From a virus, in the IMG/VR virus record IMGVR_UViG_3300036820_000006, positions 1 through 64,000 of that record: a stretch of 64,000 nt of DNA, one strand, 5' to 3'. The translations under genes and the position numbers were made by a program. Position 1 is the stretch's first letter. The number at the start of each line of letters is the position of its first letter. Positions 17,101-26,316 of this stretch are shown piece by piece. Below the pieces are notes generated by a model. That model saw only the letters and a list, made by a program, of their open reading frames with translations, was not told the origin of the DNA and did no database searches.

Positions 17101-18284
17101 TTGTCGCTACCACGCAAACTTGGTGGATCATTCCCGGCGCGGCTGCGCGGCCACAGCCCACCGGCTCGATTCATGGCGCAGTTAGCTCGCAAGGGTGGAC
17201 GCAAACCGAAGGCGGCATTATGTATCAAGCTTCGGATGGCCTACGGGAATTCCAAGGTGCGGACGGCGCTTATCTCACACTTCCAGTGGAATTCCTATAT
17301 CGCAACACTGCGCTTACGCCGGTTCCATTGGTGGACCTGACTCAGCTCAGTTCTGTAGTGATGGCTTACTACAACAACTGGGTTTTCACTTCCTATATCT
17401 CGCAGAATTCCGGGCAGCGCTATCGGCTAATCTGTGATCTTGTGAACAACCGACGCTTTCACTACGACGATATCGCCGCGACCGCGATGCTATGGGAGCA
17501 GGACACCAATCAGCTTATCGTCGGCAAGCCGATTTACTTCGAAAACGATCTTTATGGCTATGCTGTAGTACAGGATCAAGTCACTTCACTTGGCAGCGAC
17601 GACTTAGGTTATTTCGGTGGTGTTCTACAGCAGATGCCTATCTACTGCTCAGTTGAGATGCCCTACACCGATCTGAACGCGCCTCACTATCCGAAGCAGT
17701 GGAACGTCGTCGAAGTGGACGTGGTAACGCAAAACCAATCGCTCACTACTGAGCTGCTGTTGGACACCGAACCACCTAGCTCGGTGACGCTCAACCCGAT
17801 CAACACGGGCGCTATGCGATCCAAGGAGCAGCTCAACGTTAACTCCGGCGACGGTACGCAAGCTTACTCGGCATCGATCAAGCACACTATTAGCTCGTCA
17901 GTGTTGGGTGTGATGCTGTTTCAAGACAATATCTATGCCACCCAGCTTGCCGACTACCGCCAATCGCTAGATTCTTATTGGATCAAGTTTGACTATGAAC
18001 AGTCCAAAATCGTGAAGCAAGGTTATTTCGACTACACCTCCACAGCCGATATCACGGTGAACCTTTATGTGGGGGGGATTATGGATCATCCTTATTACTC
18101 GTTCACGCTGCCTGCGGAGCCGCAGCGGCGTGTAGTACGTGAGTTATTCCCCGCATGGAAACCGCGCCTATGGCGCATGGTGATGACGAGTGATGCAGAT
18201 TTCCAGATATGGCGCGCACCTCAGATTGAATGGAAGCCGGTGCGTGAAGGCTCCGGGTTTGCTATATATGAGGTGAAGATGTGA
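14103..18284 (+). CDS. large tail nozzle-like protein
   Basis: At 1393 residues it is the largest protein of the structural block. Residues 1-900 are long Ser/Thr/Gly-rich beta stretches. Residues about 920-1390 carry blade-like motifs (YGQVWLTGDKNNPHYLYFSK, VVNWRGTLFVATTQTWWIIP, QTEGGIMYQASDGLREFQG) like the beta-propeller of podovirus tail nozzle proteins (P22 gp10, T7 gp12). It would sit at the distal end of the short tail. Its stop overlaps the GTG of the next gene (GTGA). Assignment is by motif pattern, size and position. Confidence 0.6.
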   Translation: MPQDSAYRSISYIYKSRGLIARYTIDQTPEFYYLDLLNFFEIAENAIAPRYGTQIINRDPDGTESGSNYLFDFPVTTLAKLTYLAQPYRYAITSDGQVWVRASNLQGAYTSIHTGLSGQPAQYVITNCFQTSQPYIFFYDQAASIKTSGSGTPSLTGLDPSGTTATALPFSPLLTLIDNFGPSNFYNSSGFSVAWASESITTLTAGSLYFPTDFPEYIGVANSASGYTGGTYPLSGGNLGMDLGTSVTGTGISTYTTPPFLGFPSITLPLTSNITLAVTLSAKLLLYYALDFALCTGVVNFQYSIDGGTSWATFYTYAASRATVTSPTGNPAPVGPILISTPVSGLTNLANLEVRFTMTLTAQKSEVNPNSTLAGNIASISATTNNSAAADPFDGVVDGMLAVFNNTSLPSPVPIVNVTSAVLNGGVYNSLIIMTAQPHGYSTGYNAAIYGSSSSLVDGFYFAITVNSSNQFTVNLANIDPTVSFLSATGGVCYAGPGANTTNPSTCVIANHYSTPYPSQFSAWGFTRPLRGIAPETFPIYCWVGTVAQNTTSTSPALVGNTIALDLSFNNQVTDDDLIVITLLVDNPAAIDNIRLQFDVRGSQYTSSYYYKDIAPAYYQQSVQNLEDAYTATEQQILAGTLGITTPATPNSTTAQLQPGNFSTGSGAWATVYLRRGDFVPVGTAGQPGLDWSAITGWQLVITTNTVGAATVAVNGLYLQWGYGPSSFAGIGYDYRYTPYNINTGTEGNPSPEQKFSEQYGWLASLTAPIFLRQAVQITGTFFADPQVTHIRIYRRGGIVAANWFQIDQIPNIPGGGVDGSGQFIYKDVISDDALLQGYPLVLDNDPPVTSSLSNPLLTTLATAPSSPGQSIYSIFTPQLIKVQASSFEFVPTQVITIGTANNLEVVNVISGGTGQFTAILRLQHNIGENLYCYSLPRVSCNLCALAYGQVWLTGDKNNPHYLYFSKASLPENFGPQNYMPVGSPNYPITIVVNWRGTLFVATTQTWWIIPGAAARPQPTGSIHGAVSSQGWTQTEGGIMYQASDGLREFQGADGAYLTLPVEFLYRNTALTPVPLVDLTQLSSVVMAYYNNWVFTSYISQNSGQRYRLICDLVNNRRFHYDDIAATAMLWEQDTNQLIVGKPIYFENDLYGYAVVQDQVTSLGSDDLGYFGGVLQQMPIYCSVEMPYTDLNAPHYPKQWNVVEVDVVTQNQSLTTELLLDTEPPSSVTLNPINTGAMRSKEQLNVNSGDGTQAYSASIKHTISSSVLGVMLFQDNIYATQLADYRQSLDSYWIKFDYEQSKIVKQGYFDYTSTADITVNLYVGGIMDHPYYSFTLPAEPQRRVVRELFPAWKPRLWRMVMTSDADFQIWRAPQIEWKPVREGSGFAIYEVKM

Positions 18285-19195
18285 TTACATCTCAATGGAG
18301 TCCGGAAGAGATAAAAGTTCTGAAAGATACCTATGGGAAGATGAAGGTAGAAGATATTCCTTTACCTAATAGAACTTCGTATGCACGACATTACATGGCG
18401 CATAAGTTAGGGATGAGACATGGTCGTCGTAACCTTTTGCGTAAGACTGCTTGGACTTTAGAGCAAGATAAACTAGTCAGAAATAACTATGGAAAAATCC
18501 CTGCCGGGGAGATATCTAAACTTATAGGTAAGAATGCTCACTGCGTGCATAACAGGGCTATAAAACTTGGTGTCTCGTCCATAGAAAGTAAGAAGCACAG
18601 CTGGGTACGTAGCATTCCTGATCTGTCATTTGGATTTATTGAACGCTACATTACGGGAGAGTCCGCACGAAAGTTAGCTGATGAGATTGGGATTAGCGAA
18701 AGTACCTTCGTTATTCGTCTGAAAGAACAAGGCATTCAACGAAGGACCGTAGCGGAAGAATGCCGGAAGCGGCTTCCTGCCATGCAAAAGATAGTAGCCG
18801 AACAGGCATCTACACTAGCTTGGCGTATACGGCAGAGTGCACATCTGCAAGGTATCTCGGTATCTGAATGGAAAGGTTTCTCCTCTGATCGATCTACCAT
18901 GCTTCATAATATGCCCGAATGGAAGGTGTGGCGTAGAGCCGTATTCACAAGAGATCATTACCGATGCGTACTTTGTGGCGCGGGTTATCGACCGAAACTT
19001 CCTTTAGACCCACATCACATAAAACCTAAAGCTAGGTATCCGGAATTGATGTTTGATGTGGCTAATGGCATTACACTCTGTCGTAGCTGTCATGCACCCA
19101 TGACACGTAAAGAACATTTATTCGAACCTCTGTTCCGCGCTTATCTAATGCCGGTATGGGAGCCCCAAATTAAGACGTACGAAGTAAAACTATAA
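18281..19195 (+). CDS. free-standing HNH endonuclease with SANT-like repeats
   Basis: A 304-residue protein starting with GTG inside the preceding stop. Two N-terminal repeats of the form W-(S/T)-x-E-x2-x-L-x3-Y-GK...A-x-KLG (residues 5-45 and 55-97) look like Myb/SANT DNA-binding modules, and a third helix-turn-helix segment follows (SARKLADEIGISESTFVIRL). The C-terminus is an HNH nuclease: RDHYRCVLCGAG, DPHHIKPKARYPE, NGITLCRSCH. Codon use is clearly more A+T-rich than the flanking genes. It is most likely a homing endonuclease inserted between structural genes. Confidence 0.85.
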   Translation: MITSQWSPEEIKVLKDTYGKMKVEDIPLPNRTSYARHYMAHKLGMRHGRRNLLRKTAWTLEQDKLVRNNYGKIPAGEISKLIGKNAHCVHNRAIKLGVSSIESKKHSWVRSIPDLSFGFIERYITGESARKLADEIGISESTFVIRLKEQGIQRRTVAEECRKRLPAMQKIVAEQASTLAWRIRQSAHLQGISVSEWKGFSSDRSTMLHNMPEWKVWRRAVFTRDHYRCVLCGAGYRPKLPLDPHHIKPKARYPELMFDVANGITLCRSCHAPMTRKEHLFEPLFRAYLMPVWEPQIKTYEVKL

Positions 19196-19211
19196 AAAAG
19201 GTGAAACTCTA

Positions 19212-19457
19212 ATGAAAGCTGCTATTGAAACTTCTGTGGCTGAAATTCATATCCCAACTGTGGCGTTTGGTCGGCAAGCTCGAACGCTATTAGCTAAACC
19301 GCGTTGCTGCGCGCATGAGGGAAAATGCTGTAACCTAGTTCGCTTCAGCATCGATGGGGACTATTTTTGCCAGAAACATTCAGACCTCTGGTGGGAATCG
19401 CATTACGTCGAGAATCACCGCGTCTCGCGGGTGGGCAGCCGGAGCTACGATTTTTAG
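19212..19457 (+). CDS. small Cys/His-rich protein
   Basis: An 81-residue protein after an AAAAAGGTGA site. A CCAHEGKCCN motif (residues 32-41) and FCQKH (57-61) form a likely zinc-binding cluster, followed by an aromatic stretch (DLWWESHYVENH). It follows the homing endonuclease and could belong to the same insertion or act on nucleic acid. Function unknown. Confidence 0.55.
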   Translation: MKAAIETSVAEIHIPTVAFGRQARTLLAKPRCCAHEGKCCNLVRFSIDGDYFCQKHSDLWWESHYVENHRVSRVGSRSYDF

Positions 19458-19527
19458 TGCTTGCCCTCACAACATCCCTTGATGTATGCTGCGTGCATTC
19501 TCAAGCATTCTCAAGGGGGAATCTCTC

Positions 19528-19821
19528 ATGCAGGTTATCGACGGCGGGCGCGCTCTGGTCGCTCAGCTCAGCCATCAACTTTATTCGTCGCCTACGCAGT
19601 CCGAGATTGAAGACGCGCTTAAGGCAGCGGCGGAACTATTGAACAAACTGGCTGGTGAGATGCTCAGCTCCGGTGACTTTACCGCAGCGAACAATGTCGT
19701 AGGCATGACGATGCAAGCTGCTGCGCTCACTGAGCAGGCGGGCACGCTGCTTAAGCAGCCGAGCGCGATTGCTTCGCCACAGTTCATGGGGCCAGGTGCG
19801 GGTCCGCGCAGGATGAACTAA
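19528..19821 (+). CDS. hypothetical helical protein
   Basis: A 97-residue protein; the ATG at 19528 is preceded by AAGGGGGAA. It is a helical, Ala/Leu-rich protein (IEDALKAAAELLNKLAGEML, MTMQAAALTEQAGTLLKQP) ending in Gly/Pro/Arg. The gap before it holds a TTGCCC...TATGCT pair with 18-base spacing and a repeated CATTCTCAAG. It probably belongs with the internal-virion genes that follow. Confidence 0.5.
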   Translation: MQVIDGGRALVAQLSHQLYSSPTQSEIEDALKAAAELLNKLAGEMLSSGDFTAANNVVGMTMQAAALTEQAGTLLKQPSAIASPQFMGPGAGPRRMN

Positions 19822-19833
19822 AGAGGAGTCGCT

Positions 19834-20658
19834 ATGACGCTGGATGAACTCCTCGCCGCGAGCACTGATGAATTTACTGACCCGCTACAGCTGGTGCGCG
19901 ATTCTTGTTACCGCTGGGGCAGTTGCCAGGCGATCCTCTATGACCGCGCTCGCGAGGAGCTTTTCCCACAACCTTATCTCGCTGAGCTTTACCAGCGCGC
20001 ACGCGCTTCAGGCCGCGCTAAGCTGGGCATACTGGAACCGCTGTTTTGCGGGCAGCGGGACCTGAGCTTGGATGCGATTACGAGCTACCTTGCGAGCGTG
20101 CCGCTGGTGGTGTTGGGGGAGTGGCGCGACTGGAACCCGCCCCCCGCCATTAGCGTGGAACGAATCAATGCTTTGGACCCGCAGATACGAGGCATCGTCG
20201 TCGCAGGTCAGATGAGACAGGCTTCATTGACCTCTCCCCACTTCCACCCGCTCGGCTTCTGCTTCCCCGCCCTAATGCCCAACATCGCCGCGCCGCAGCA
20301 TCAGCCCAGCTCGCCTAACTCCTTGTTCGGCGCTTATGCTTTCTTCGCTGAAGCGTGGCGCTCGCCGCAGCAACACGTGCTCACATATCTTGGCGTCAGT
20401 TACCTCTTCTACGAGTTCCGCGCTGCTGCCATCCATGGTGTGCGTTATGCGGACAACCACCTAACCGCACGCTGGATGCGTCAGTTCGGCTTCCGTGACC
20501 TCAGCCCGGCGCTGCCCAGCTATCTCTATCGCTACGCCACCGGGGAGCTTGCCTCCGGCGTAATCTCTTCCTGCCAGCGCGAGGATTTTGCTGACTTACT
20601 TCGGCAGGTGCTGCTAGGCTTGCGCGGAGAATCGGCTGGGAGCGCAGTGCAGCGATAA
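19834..20658 (+). CDS. GNAT-like virion-module protein
   Basis: A 274-residue protein with an AAAGAGGAG site before its ATG. The segment AAIHGVRYADNHLTARWMRQ followed by FGFRDL is the C-terminal half of a GNAT N-acetyltransferase fold (helix, Asn/Ala-R, then GF strand). A GNAT-like protein is common near the internal virion genes of T7-type and other podoviruses, where it may not be an active enzyme. A clear acetyl-CoA P-loop (Q/RxxGxG/A) is not seen, so catalysis is doubtful. Confidence 0.55.
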   Translation: MTLDELLAASTDEFTDPLQLVRDSCYRWGSCQAILYDRAREELFPQPYLAELYQRARASGRAKLGILEPLFCGQRDLSLDAITSYLASVPLVVLGEWRDWNPPPAISVERINALDPQIRGIVVAGQMRQASLTSPHFHPLGFCFPALMPNIAAPQHQPSSPNSLFGAYAFFAEAWRSPQQHVLTYLGVSYLFYEFRAAAIHGVRYADNHLTARWMRQFGFRDLSPALPSYLYRYATGELASGVISSCQREDFADLLRQVLLGLRGESAGSAVQR

Positions 20659-20696
20659 TTCGTTGTGCATTGGCCTCCCCTCTAAGGAGGTCGGCA

Positions 20697-21335
20697 GTGG
20701 GCTCGTCAAGCAAAGGCTTATCCAGCGGTGTGACCGGGGGTGAGCAAACCGCCGCGAACCAGCTAGCGTCTATCGGCAGTGCGCAGGCCGGTAATGCCAG
20801 TGCGCTCTTCAATATGGCTTTCCCATCTTTGGGTCAAGCAAATAGTTTTTATTCTTCGCTCGCCACCGGAAATCCGGGAACCATCGCCCGCGCTATCGCG
20901 CCAGCCGCGCAGCAAGTAGATGCCGCTACTGCAGGCGCGCGTCAGAACATCCTCAACAACGCTCCGGCCGGTGGCGAAAAGAACCTCGCGCTCGAACAGG
21001 CTGACGTGAACCAAGGCGCGCAGATAGGCAATCTTGCATCGCAAGGTTACAACAACTCGTTCAACGCGCTGGCGCAGCTAGGCCAAGGTGGTATCGGTCA
21101 GTCCAGCTATCTCGCAGGCACTGGCATCTATGGCACCTCGGCGGGCTCGAACATTCTTAGCAATCTAGGCAATCAACAGATTGAACAAAAAGGTGCCTCA
21201 ATGGGTTCGTTGGGAAGCTTGCTCGGCACTGGGGGCTACCTTGGCGGCGCGGCGCTCGGCGGCGGCGGTGGCGGTGGTAAAGGCGGCAGTGGCGGCGTTC
21301 CGGTTGCGCCACTGGCAATGTTTGGAGGGCTCTAG
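20697..21335 (+). CDS. putative internal virion protein (small)
   Basis: A 212-residue protein from GTG 20697, chosen for the strong TAAGGAGG site just upstream. It is rich in Ala, Gly, Gln, Ser and Asn, with helical repeats (AAQQVDAATAGARQNILNNA; LALEQADVNQGAQIGNLA) and a Gly-run C-terminus (GGGGGGGKGGSGG). The composition and position match the smallest ejected protein of T7-like phages (gp14-like). It overlaps the next gene by one base. Confidence 0.55.
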   Translation: MGSSSKGLSSGVTGGEQTAANQLASIGSAQAGNASALFNMAFPSLGQANSFYSSLATGNPGTIARAIAPAAQQVDAATAGARQNILNNAPAGGEKNLALEQADVNQGAQIGNLASQGYNNSFNALAQLGQGGIGQSSYLAGTGIYGTSAGSNILSNLGNQQIEQKGASMGSLGSLLGTGGYLGGAALGGGGGGGKGGSGGVPVAPLAMFGGL

Positions 21336-23434
21336 TGGATCAGACATCACCATTCAATCCGCAGGGGCCGCCCGATCTTGGCGCGCCATCGATGCCTAGC
21401 GTTACTCCTATGCTGCAGGATGCATCTCCAGTTAGCGCTACGCCGTTCGTGCCCACGCCGAACCCAGCGACGGCAGGGCAGAACCCTTATCAACCGTTGC
21501 AGCTGCCACAGCAGGGTATTCCTCCGGCTGAGATGCTAGCGCGCGGCCTGCCGGGAGAGCAACCGATTCAGAACCTCGGCGCGACCTCGCATGGCGGCGC
21601 GGCAGCGTACCTCGGCAACCAGCTCATGCGAGGTTTCATTCAGGGCCGCGCTGAAAACCAGATGAATCAAGCTGCGCAGTTCGCGAAGAATCAAGCTGGG
21701 CAGCAGCTTCTATACGATTCGGCTGCAAAAGATTACTACCGGCTTGCGCAGTCTGGTACTGATCCTAACTCGCCTGAGATGCAGGATGCCCAACAGCGCG
21801 TACAAGCTTCGTGGGACGGTTTGATGGGCCTGTACGGTCAGCATGTAAAGCAACCTAGCGGTAAGAATGCGCAGGGGGCACAGCAGCAGCCGCAGCCGTT
21901 CCCAATGCGGTTGATGAACGCACTGCATGGCGGCGACCCGAATCAGATCATGCCAGTGGTGTATGAAGGTCTGCAGAAGTCCGGGCCTCCAGTGTTTCAC
22001 CAAGCGCAGCCTTATATGACGCCGCAGTATCGCGCACAGGCGGGGCAGCAGCAAGGCACGCAGCAAGCAGCGGGCGAAGCTGGGGCCATTGGAACGCAGG
22101 GTCAGATCGGCACGCAACGGTTGATTGAGGAGCAACGGCAGCTAGAATTGGTCCAGAACCCGAATCCGCAACAACAACAGCGACTCAATGACGTTACCAA
22201 TTATCTGCGTGGATTGCCGGGTGAGGGTAAACAGTTTCTGCCAAAGTTCCAATTGTTCCGTGATTCGCAAGGCAACATCTCGTCGCTCGATGTCACGCGT
22301 GATCCTATTCCACAGGGACTCACGCCGGTTAGCGCGGCCACCTACAATCGCAAACCGTTGCAGGGTTGGGTACAAGTGGGCAAACAAGTCGGCAGCGTCT
22401 TCTATGATCCGTTCACTAATCAACCAGAGATGGGTACGCTTGATTACACTCGACTGCCTCCCCCCAGCGTAGCGCGGCTATTTGGTAGTATGACCAACAC
22501 CACAGGCACAATGGTAGACGCGAACGGAAATCTGCAGAAGTATGGAAAAACTAGCTCTACTCATCCGAATGTTCCATTGAACACCGCGCCGTTACCGGCT
22601 AGGTTCTCTGGCGCACCTCCTGCTACCGGGCCTGCTCCGGTAGGATTGCCACAGCAAGGTGGAGCAGCGGGACCGGCTGGGCCAACAGCAGGGGGCGGCG
22701 GCATTTCTAGCGTGCCCCAGCCTGCAGTTGCTGCCCTAGCTACTCTCACAGGCTTTGGTAACCCCCCTCCCCCACAGGCAAACGGCTCCTCCAACGGCTC
22801 TAATCTCACGCCAGTCGGATATGTTGGCTCGCAAGCTTACAAAGGTCTCATCAAGCAACATGATGCGGCGGTCAAGAATTATAACGATGGAACTGCGCTA
22901 CAGAGCTATGTCATGGGCGGCCCCGGTCAGCAAGGCGGCGGTCTGTTGCAGCAAGCGATGAATGGCGATCACACCGCGCAATATCTGCTGCTACTCAGTT
23001 ACCTCAAAGGCACCGTGGTGCAGCAAGGTTCGAACATCCGGCTCAATAATTCCGAGCTGAACAAGGCCCAAGCGTCGGCGCCATGGCTTTCGCGTATCGA
23101 GGCGCGCTTCGGGCAAGATGGCTATGTGACGCCGGACGGCGTGTCGCTCACGCCGCAGCAGATGCAGACTATGGCTGCAGGCATCCGCAACAAAACTGTA
23201 ACGCAGCAACAGGAGGCGCAGCGCATAGCACAGGAAATGGACGCGCAGAAACAAGCTGACATGGAAGCGGGTGGGTTACACACACGACCCGTTACGCATG
23301 CGGCTCCGGCTCCAGCTCCGGCTGCAAGCGGCGGTCAAAACCAAATTACTGTTGTGGACCCACGAGGCAAATCCCACTACTTCGCAACGCAAGCTCAAGC
23401 TGACCACTTCAAGCAACTTGCTGGAATTCACTAA
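21335..23434 (+). CDS. putative internal virion/ejection protein
   Basis: A 699-residue protein starting at GTG, overlapping the neighbours at both ends by one base. It has a Pro/Gln-rich N-terminus, helical Gln/Ala-rich regions (FIQGRAENQMNQAAQFAKNQ), and a Pro/Gly-rich linker at about 400-470. The C-terminal part is again helical (LTPQQMQTMAAGIRNKTVTQ) and ends HYFATQAQADHFKQLAGIH. It resembles the second ejected core protein of podoviruses. No enzymatic motif was seen. Confidence 0.55.
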   Translation: MDQTSPFNPQGPPDLGAPSMPSVTPMLQDASPVSATPFVPTPNPATAGQNPYQPLQLPQQGIPPAEMLARGLPGEQPIQNLGATSHGGAAAYLGNQLMRGFIQGRAENQMNQAAQFAKNQAGQQLLYDSAAKDYYRLAQSGTDPNSPEMQDAQQRVQASWDGLMGLYGQHVKQPSGKNAQGAQQQPQPFPMRLMNALHGGDPNQIMPVVYEGLQKSGPPVFHQAQPYMTPQYRAQAGQQQGTQQAAGEAGAIGTQGQIGTQRLIEEQRQLELVQNPNPQQQQRLNDVTNYLRGLPGEGKQFLPKFQLFRDSQGNISSLDVTRDPIPQGLTPVSAATYNRKPLQGWVQVGKQVGSVFYDPFTNQPEMGTLDYTRLPPPSVARLFGSMTNTTGTMVDANGNLQKYGKTSSTHPNVPLNTAPLPARFSGAPPATGPAPVGLPQQGGAAGPAGPTAGGGGISSVPQPAVAALATLTGFGNPPPPQANGSSNGSNLTPVGYVGSQAYKGLIKQHDAAVKNYNDGTALQSYVMGGPGQQGGGLLQQAMNGDHTAQYLLLLSYLKGTVVQQGSNIRLNNSELNKAQASAPWLSRIEARFGQDGYVTPDGVSLTPQQMQTMAAGIRNKTVTQQQEAQRIAQEMDAQKQADMEAGGLHTRPVTHAAPAPAPAASGGQNQITVVDPRGKSHYFATQAQADHFKQLAGIH

Positions 23435-26316
23435 TGGATGGAGCAACTCAACTCGGGGCGTCTGCAGGGGTTGGAACGTCGCCATCGACCGCTGCCCTGC
23501 CTACGCCTGCGCCCGTGGTTGTACCTTCAGCCGCTCCCGCCGCCAGCCCTACTGCCGCAGCGCCTATCGACTATGATGTGCTAGCTCAACAAGCGCGCGG
23601 CGGGGCCGCTCCGTCTACAGCGAGGGCGGGCAATATAGATTACGACGCGCTCGCACAGCAAGCGCGTACCGCACAAGCCACTTCACCGCAGCAACAGGTT
23701 GATCCAATTCGGCAATCGCTCACCGCCAACCCCAAAGGTGAAGGCATCTATCAGATGAAGAACGGCGCGGGCGGTTCGCTCGCTGTCCCCTTCAGCAACG
23801 TTGAAGCAATGCCGGATTTCCGCAACAATTTTGACAATGAGCAAGAAGCCGAGCGTTACCTCAAAGATAAATCTGCGGTGACACCGGGCTTCATCCACTC
23901 GACATTCAACGCCATCACTAAACCGATTCAGAACTACGCCGACCAAAAACTCGCCCAGTACACTTCTCCGCTTACTCCCGAGCGTAGACAGCAGCTTGCT
24001 CAGAACGGCTTCAAGACGGGTGATCTGAGGGCAGCTGACTTTATGCAAGGCACACTCAACGGCATCGGCGAGATGCTCAACCATCCAATCCAAACTGTGA
24101 GCGGCACAGTTGATAGCCTAGATAATCTTGCCGACTATATTCAGCAGAAACTGGTACCTACCGGTCTGTGGTCTCCTGCGGAACAAAAAGATGTGCCCAA
24201 AGGCGCTGCTGCCTTCACGCAGATGATACAAAAAATGGAGCAGCAGTATAAAAATAAGCCGCCATACTTCCTTGGCCAAATGCTAGGCCAAGCCATACTC
24301 GCCCATGGAGCTGGGGAAGCGTTCACACCAGTTGCGGGCGCGATCAAAGCCGCGCCGGAATATACTTCCGCCGCCGCCAACACTATGGCGAAGGAACTCA
24401 CGGGTGTGCGTCCACATATCGCGCAGCAGATGGTGGAAGACACCATGGATACGAATCAAGCTGCGCAGCAAACTGCTGCCGCTGAGAATGTGACCAACGC
24501 GCAGCAACATTCTGAACAGGTGCAAAGCGCATTGCAAGATACGCAGCAAGCTGAGGACCTGCACGCTAACGCCCAGCGCACCGCCCAGTCGGATCAACAA
24601 GCTGCTCATCAACAACAGGTATCCGATATCAATGATAAGAATCAGCTAGTACAGGACCAACATGCTGCCAAAGCTCAACGCATCCAAGCCAACAATGACA
24701 CTCTGCAGCAGCAGATCACGCAGCGCCAAGGTTTAGAGCAGCAGTATTCCGATGCCACCGATCAGTATTACCAAAAAGAAGGTGAAGTTCGCACAGCCGC
24801 CAAAGCTACTGAGAATCAGGCATGGGCACCATGGCATGCAGCCATGGACGATGTTCCAGTGGATTCTGATCGCATTATGCAGCCGTTGCAAAAGATATTC
24901 AAGAATTCGCCCGAGGCCAAACGAGCGCTCGCACAGCTTCAACCTGACCCGGAAGATGTTGGGGAGCAAGCTGCCAACGATCCGCAGGTGCAGCATTATC
25001 TGCAAGGGCGGCAGCAGGTAATGCAACAGCTATTCCCTAAAGGTGCTCAAGATTACGAAGGTCTGTCACCGATGCAACAAGATCAAGTGAACTCGATCAT
25101 GCGCAGCGGTGGCATGGAGCCGCCAGCGCTCGACTTTGATCCTGAAGATGGTGGCCAGATGACAGTGGGACAGATTCAACGTGCCAAGTCCATCCTTGGC
25201 CAGAAACTAATGAAGAATCAATACGAAGGTTACATAAAGGGGGAGATGCAGAAGGTCTATAACGTGCTCGACAACACGGTGAAAGCCGCGTCCGACGAGA
25301 ACGACATGGGCGACACCTATTCGGCGGCGAAGCAAGCGACTCAAAAGTTCAATCAGGCATTCGGTCGGGAGCGTCCGCGCATTATGACGCAGGACGAGCT
25401 GCGCATGAAACAAGCCAATCCTCAAGCTTACGCGCAACGCTTGCAGGATGAAAAGCTCGCTGCAGTAAGCTACCACGATCCCGAACTGGCGGATTCGTAT
25501 CGTAACGTGCAGCAGATGCGTCAGCAGCTCAGCGACACGCCTGAAGTCGAGCAGTTGCAGAAGAAGATTAAACCAGTGCCCGCGCCGCCCTCAGTGGGTG
25601 ACATTCGCCCTGGTATGGCGCTGCAGGAACACCCACCTGCGCCAGAGCCGGTACAGCTTCCTCAACCTAATCGTGCGCCAGTGCCCAATCGACCGGAAGA
25701 GGTTCAGCCCGAAGTTACTCAAGTGGGCACTGATGATCTAATGCAGAAGAATCGCGATACCTATACCCAAGCTGTGCGCTCGTTGCGTAACCGTGGCATC
25801 TGGTATGGCGCGGCGCTGCCTTGGCTCTGGGTTGTGCGCGACGTGATGCACGGCAACATCGAAGGCGCGGCTGGATCGGCCGTTGGTGCAGCGGTCTCTT
25901 CAGTTGGCAGTATCGTAGGGCTGACCAAGCTTTCCGATTGGATGGAGAAGCCCGAAGTTCGCGACTGGGTAGCTCGGCCGAATGAGCGCCAGATGCAGGA
26001 ATTCAACAAGCTCCCGCCAGAGCAGCGCAAAGTTATCGCTAGCGGCTTCGACAATATGTGGAAGGTTGCGAAGATGAAATCTATCGCGGGCAAACCGTTC
26101 AAAATTAGCCCGCTGCTGCTTGGTTTTATCGCTGCGAATCGACCGAAGAGTGGCGCAGAATTAGACGCGATCAAACAGAAAGCTCTGACTGAAATGGGCC
26201 AAGCAGGGGTCTCCTCGGAGCCTGATCCTGCCGAGGGTGTGGGAGCAGCAGCATCTCCTGCTGACATAATCGGTACGGGCCAACCGTCTGCCACTGCAGG
26301 AGCGCCGCCACAATGA
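23434..26316 (+). CDS. large putative internal virion/ejection protein
   Basis: A 960-residue protein. Near the N-terminus a motif is repeated: PIDYDVLAQQARGG (46-59) and NIDYDALAQQARTA (67-80), which recurs in podovirus internal proteins. Residues about 330-460 are a long Gln/Ala-rich coiled coil. Near 795-860 a hydrophobic Gly/Ala stretch (WLWVVRDVMHGNIEGAAGSA, VGAAVSSVGSIVGLTKL) could cross a membrane. This is the size and build expected of the protein that forms the DNA channel in the host envelope. No lytic transglycosylase motif was seen. Confidence 0.6.
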   Translation: MDGATQLGASAGVGTSPSTAALPTPAPVVVPSAAPAASPTAAAPIDYDVLAQQARGGAAPSTARAGNIDYDALAQQARTAQATSPQQQVDPIRQSLTANPKGEGIYQMKNGAGGSLAVPFSNVEAMPDFRNNFDNEQEAERYLKDKSAVTPGFIHSTFNAITKPIQNYADQKLAQYTSPLTPERRQQLAQNGFKTGDLRAADFMQGTLNGIGEMLNHPIQTVSGTVDSLDNLADYIQQKLVPTGLWSPAEQKDVPKGAAAFTQMIQKMEQQYKNKPPYFLGQMLGQAILAHGAGEAFTPVAGAIKAAPEYTSAAANTMAKELTGVRPHIAQQMVEDTMDTNQAAQQTAAAENVTNAQQHSEQVQSALQDTQQAEDLHANAQRTAQSDQQAAHQQQVSDINDKNQLVQDQHAAKAQRIQANNDTLQQQITQRQGLEQQYSDATDQYYQKEGEVRTAAKATENQAWAPWHAAMDDVPVDSDRIMQPLQKIFKNSPEAKRALAQLQPDPEDVGEQAANDPQVQHYLQGRQQVMQQLFPKGAQDYEGLSPMQQDQVNSIMRSGGMEPPALDFDPEDGGQMTVGQIQRAKSILGQKLMKNQYEGYIKGEMQKVYNVLDNTVKAASDENDMGDTYSAAKQATQKFNQAFGRERPRIMTQDELRMKQANPQAYAQRLQDEKLAAVSYHDPELADSYRNVQQMRQQLSDTPEVEQLQKKIKPVPAPPSVGDIRPGMALQEHPPAPEPVQLPQPNRAPVPNRPEEVQPEVTQVGTDDLMQKNRDTYTQAVRSLRNRGIWYGAALPWLWVVRDVMHGNIEGAAGSAVGAAVSSVGSIVGLTKLSDWMEKPEVRDWVARPNERQMQEFNKLPPEQRKVIASGFDNMWKVAKMKSIAGKPFKISPLLLGFIAANRPKSGAELDAIKQKALTEMGQAGVSSEPDPAEGVGAAASPADIIGTGQPSATAGAPPQ

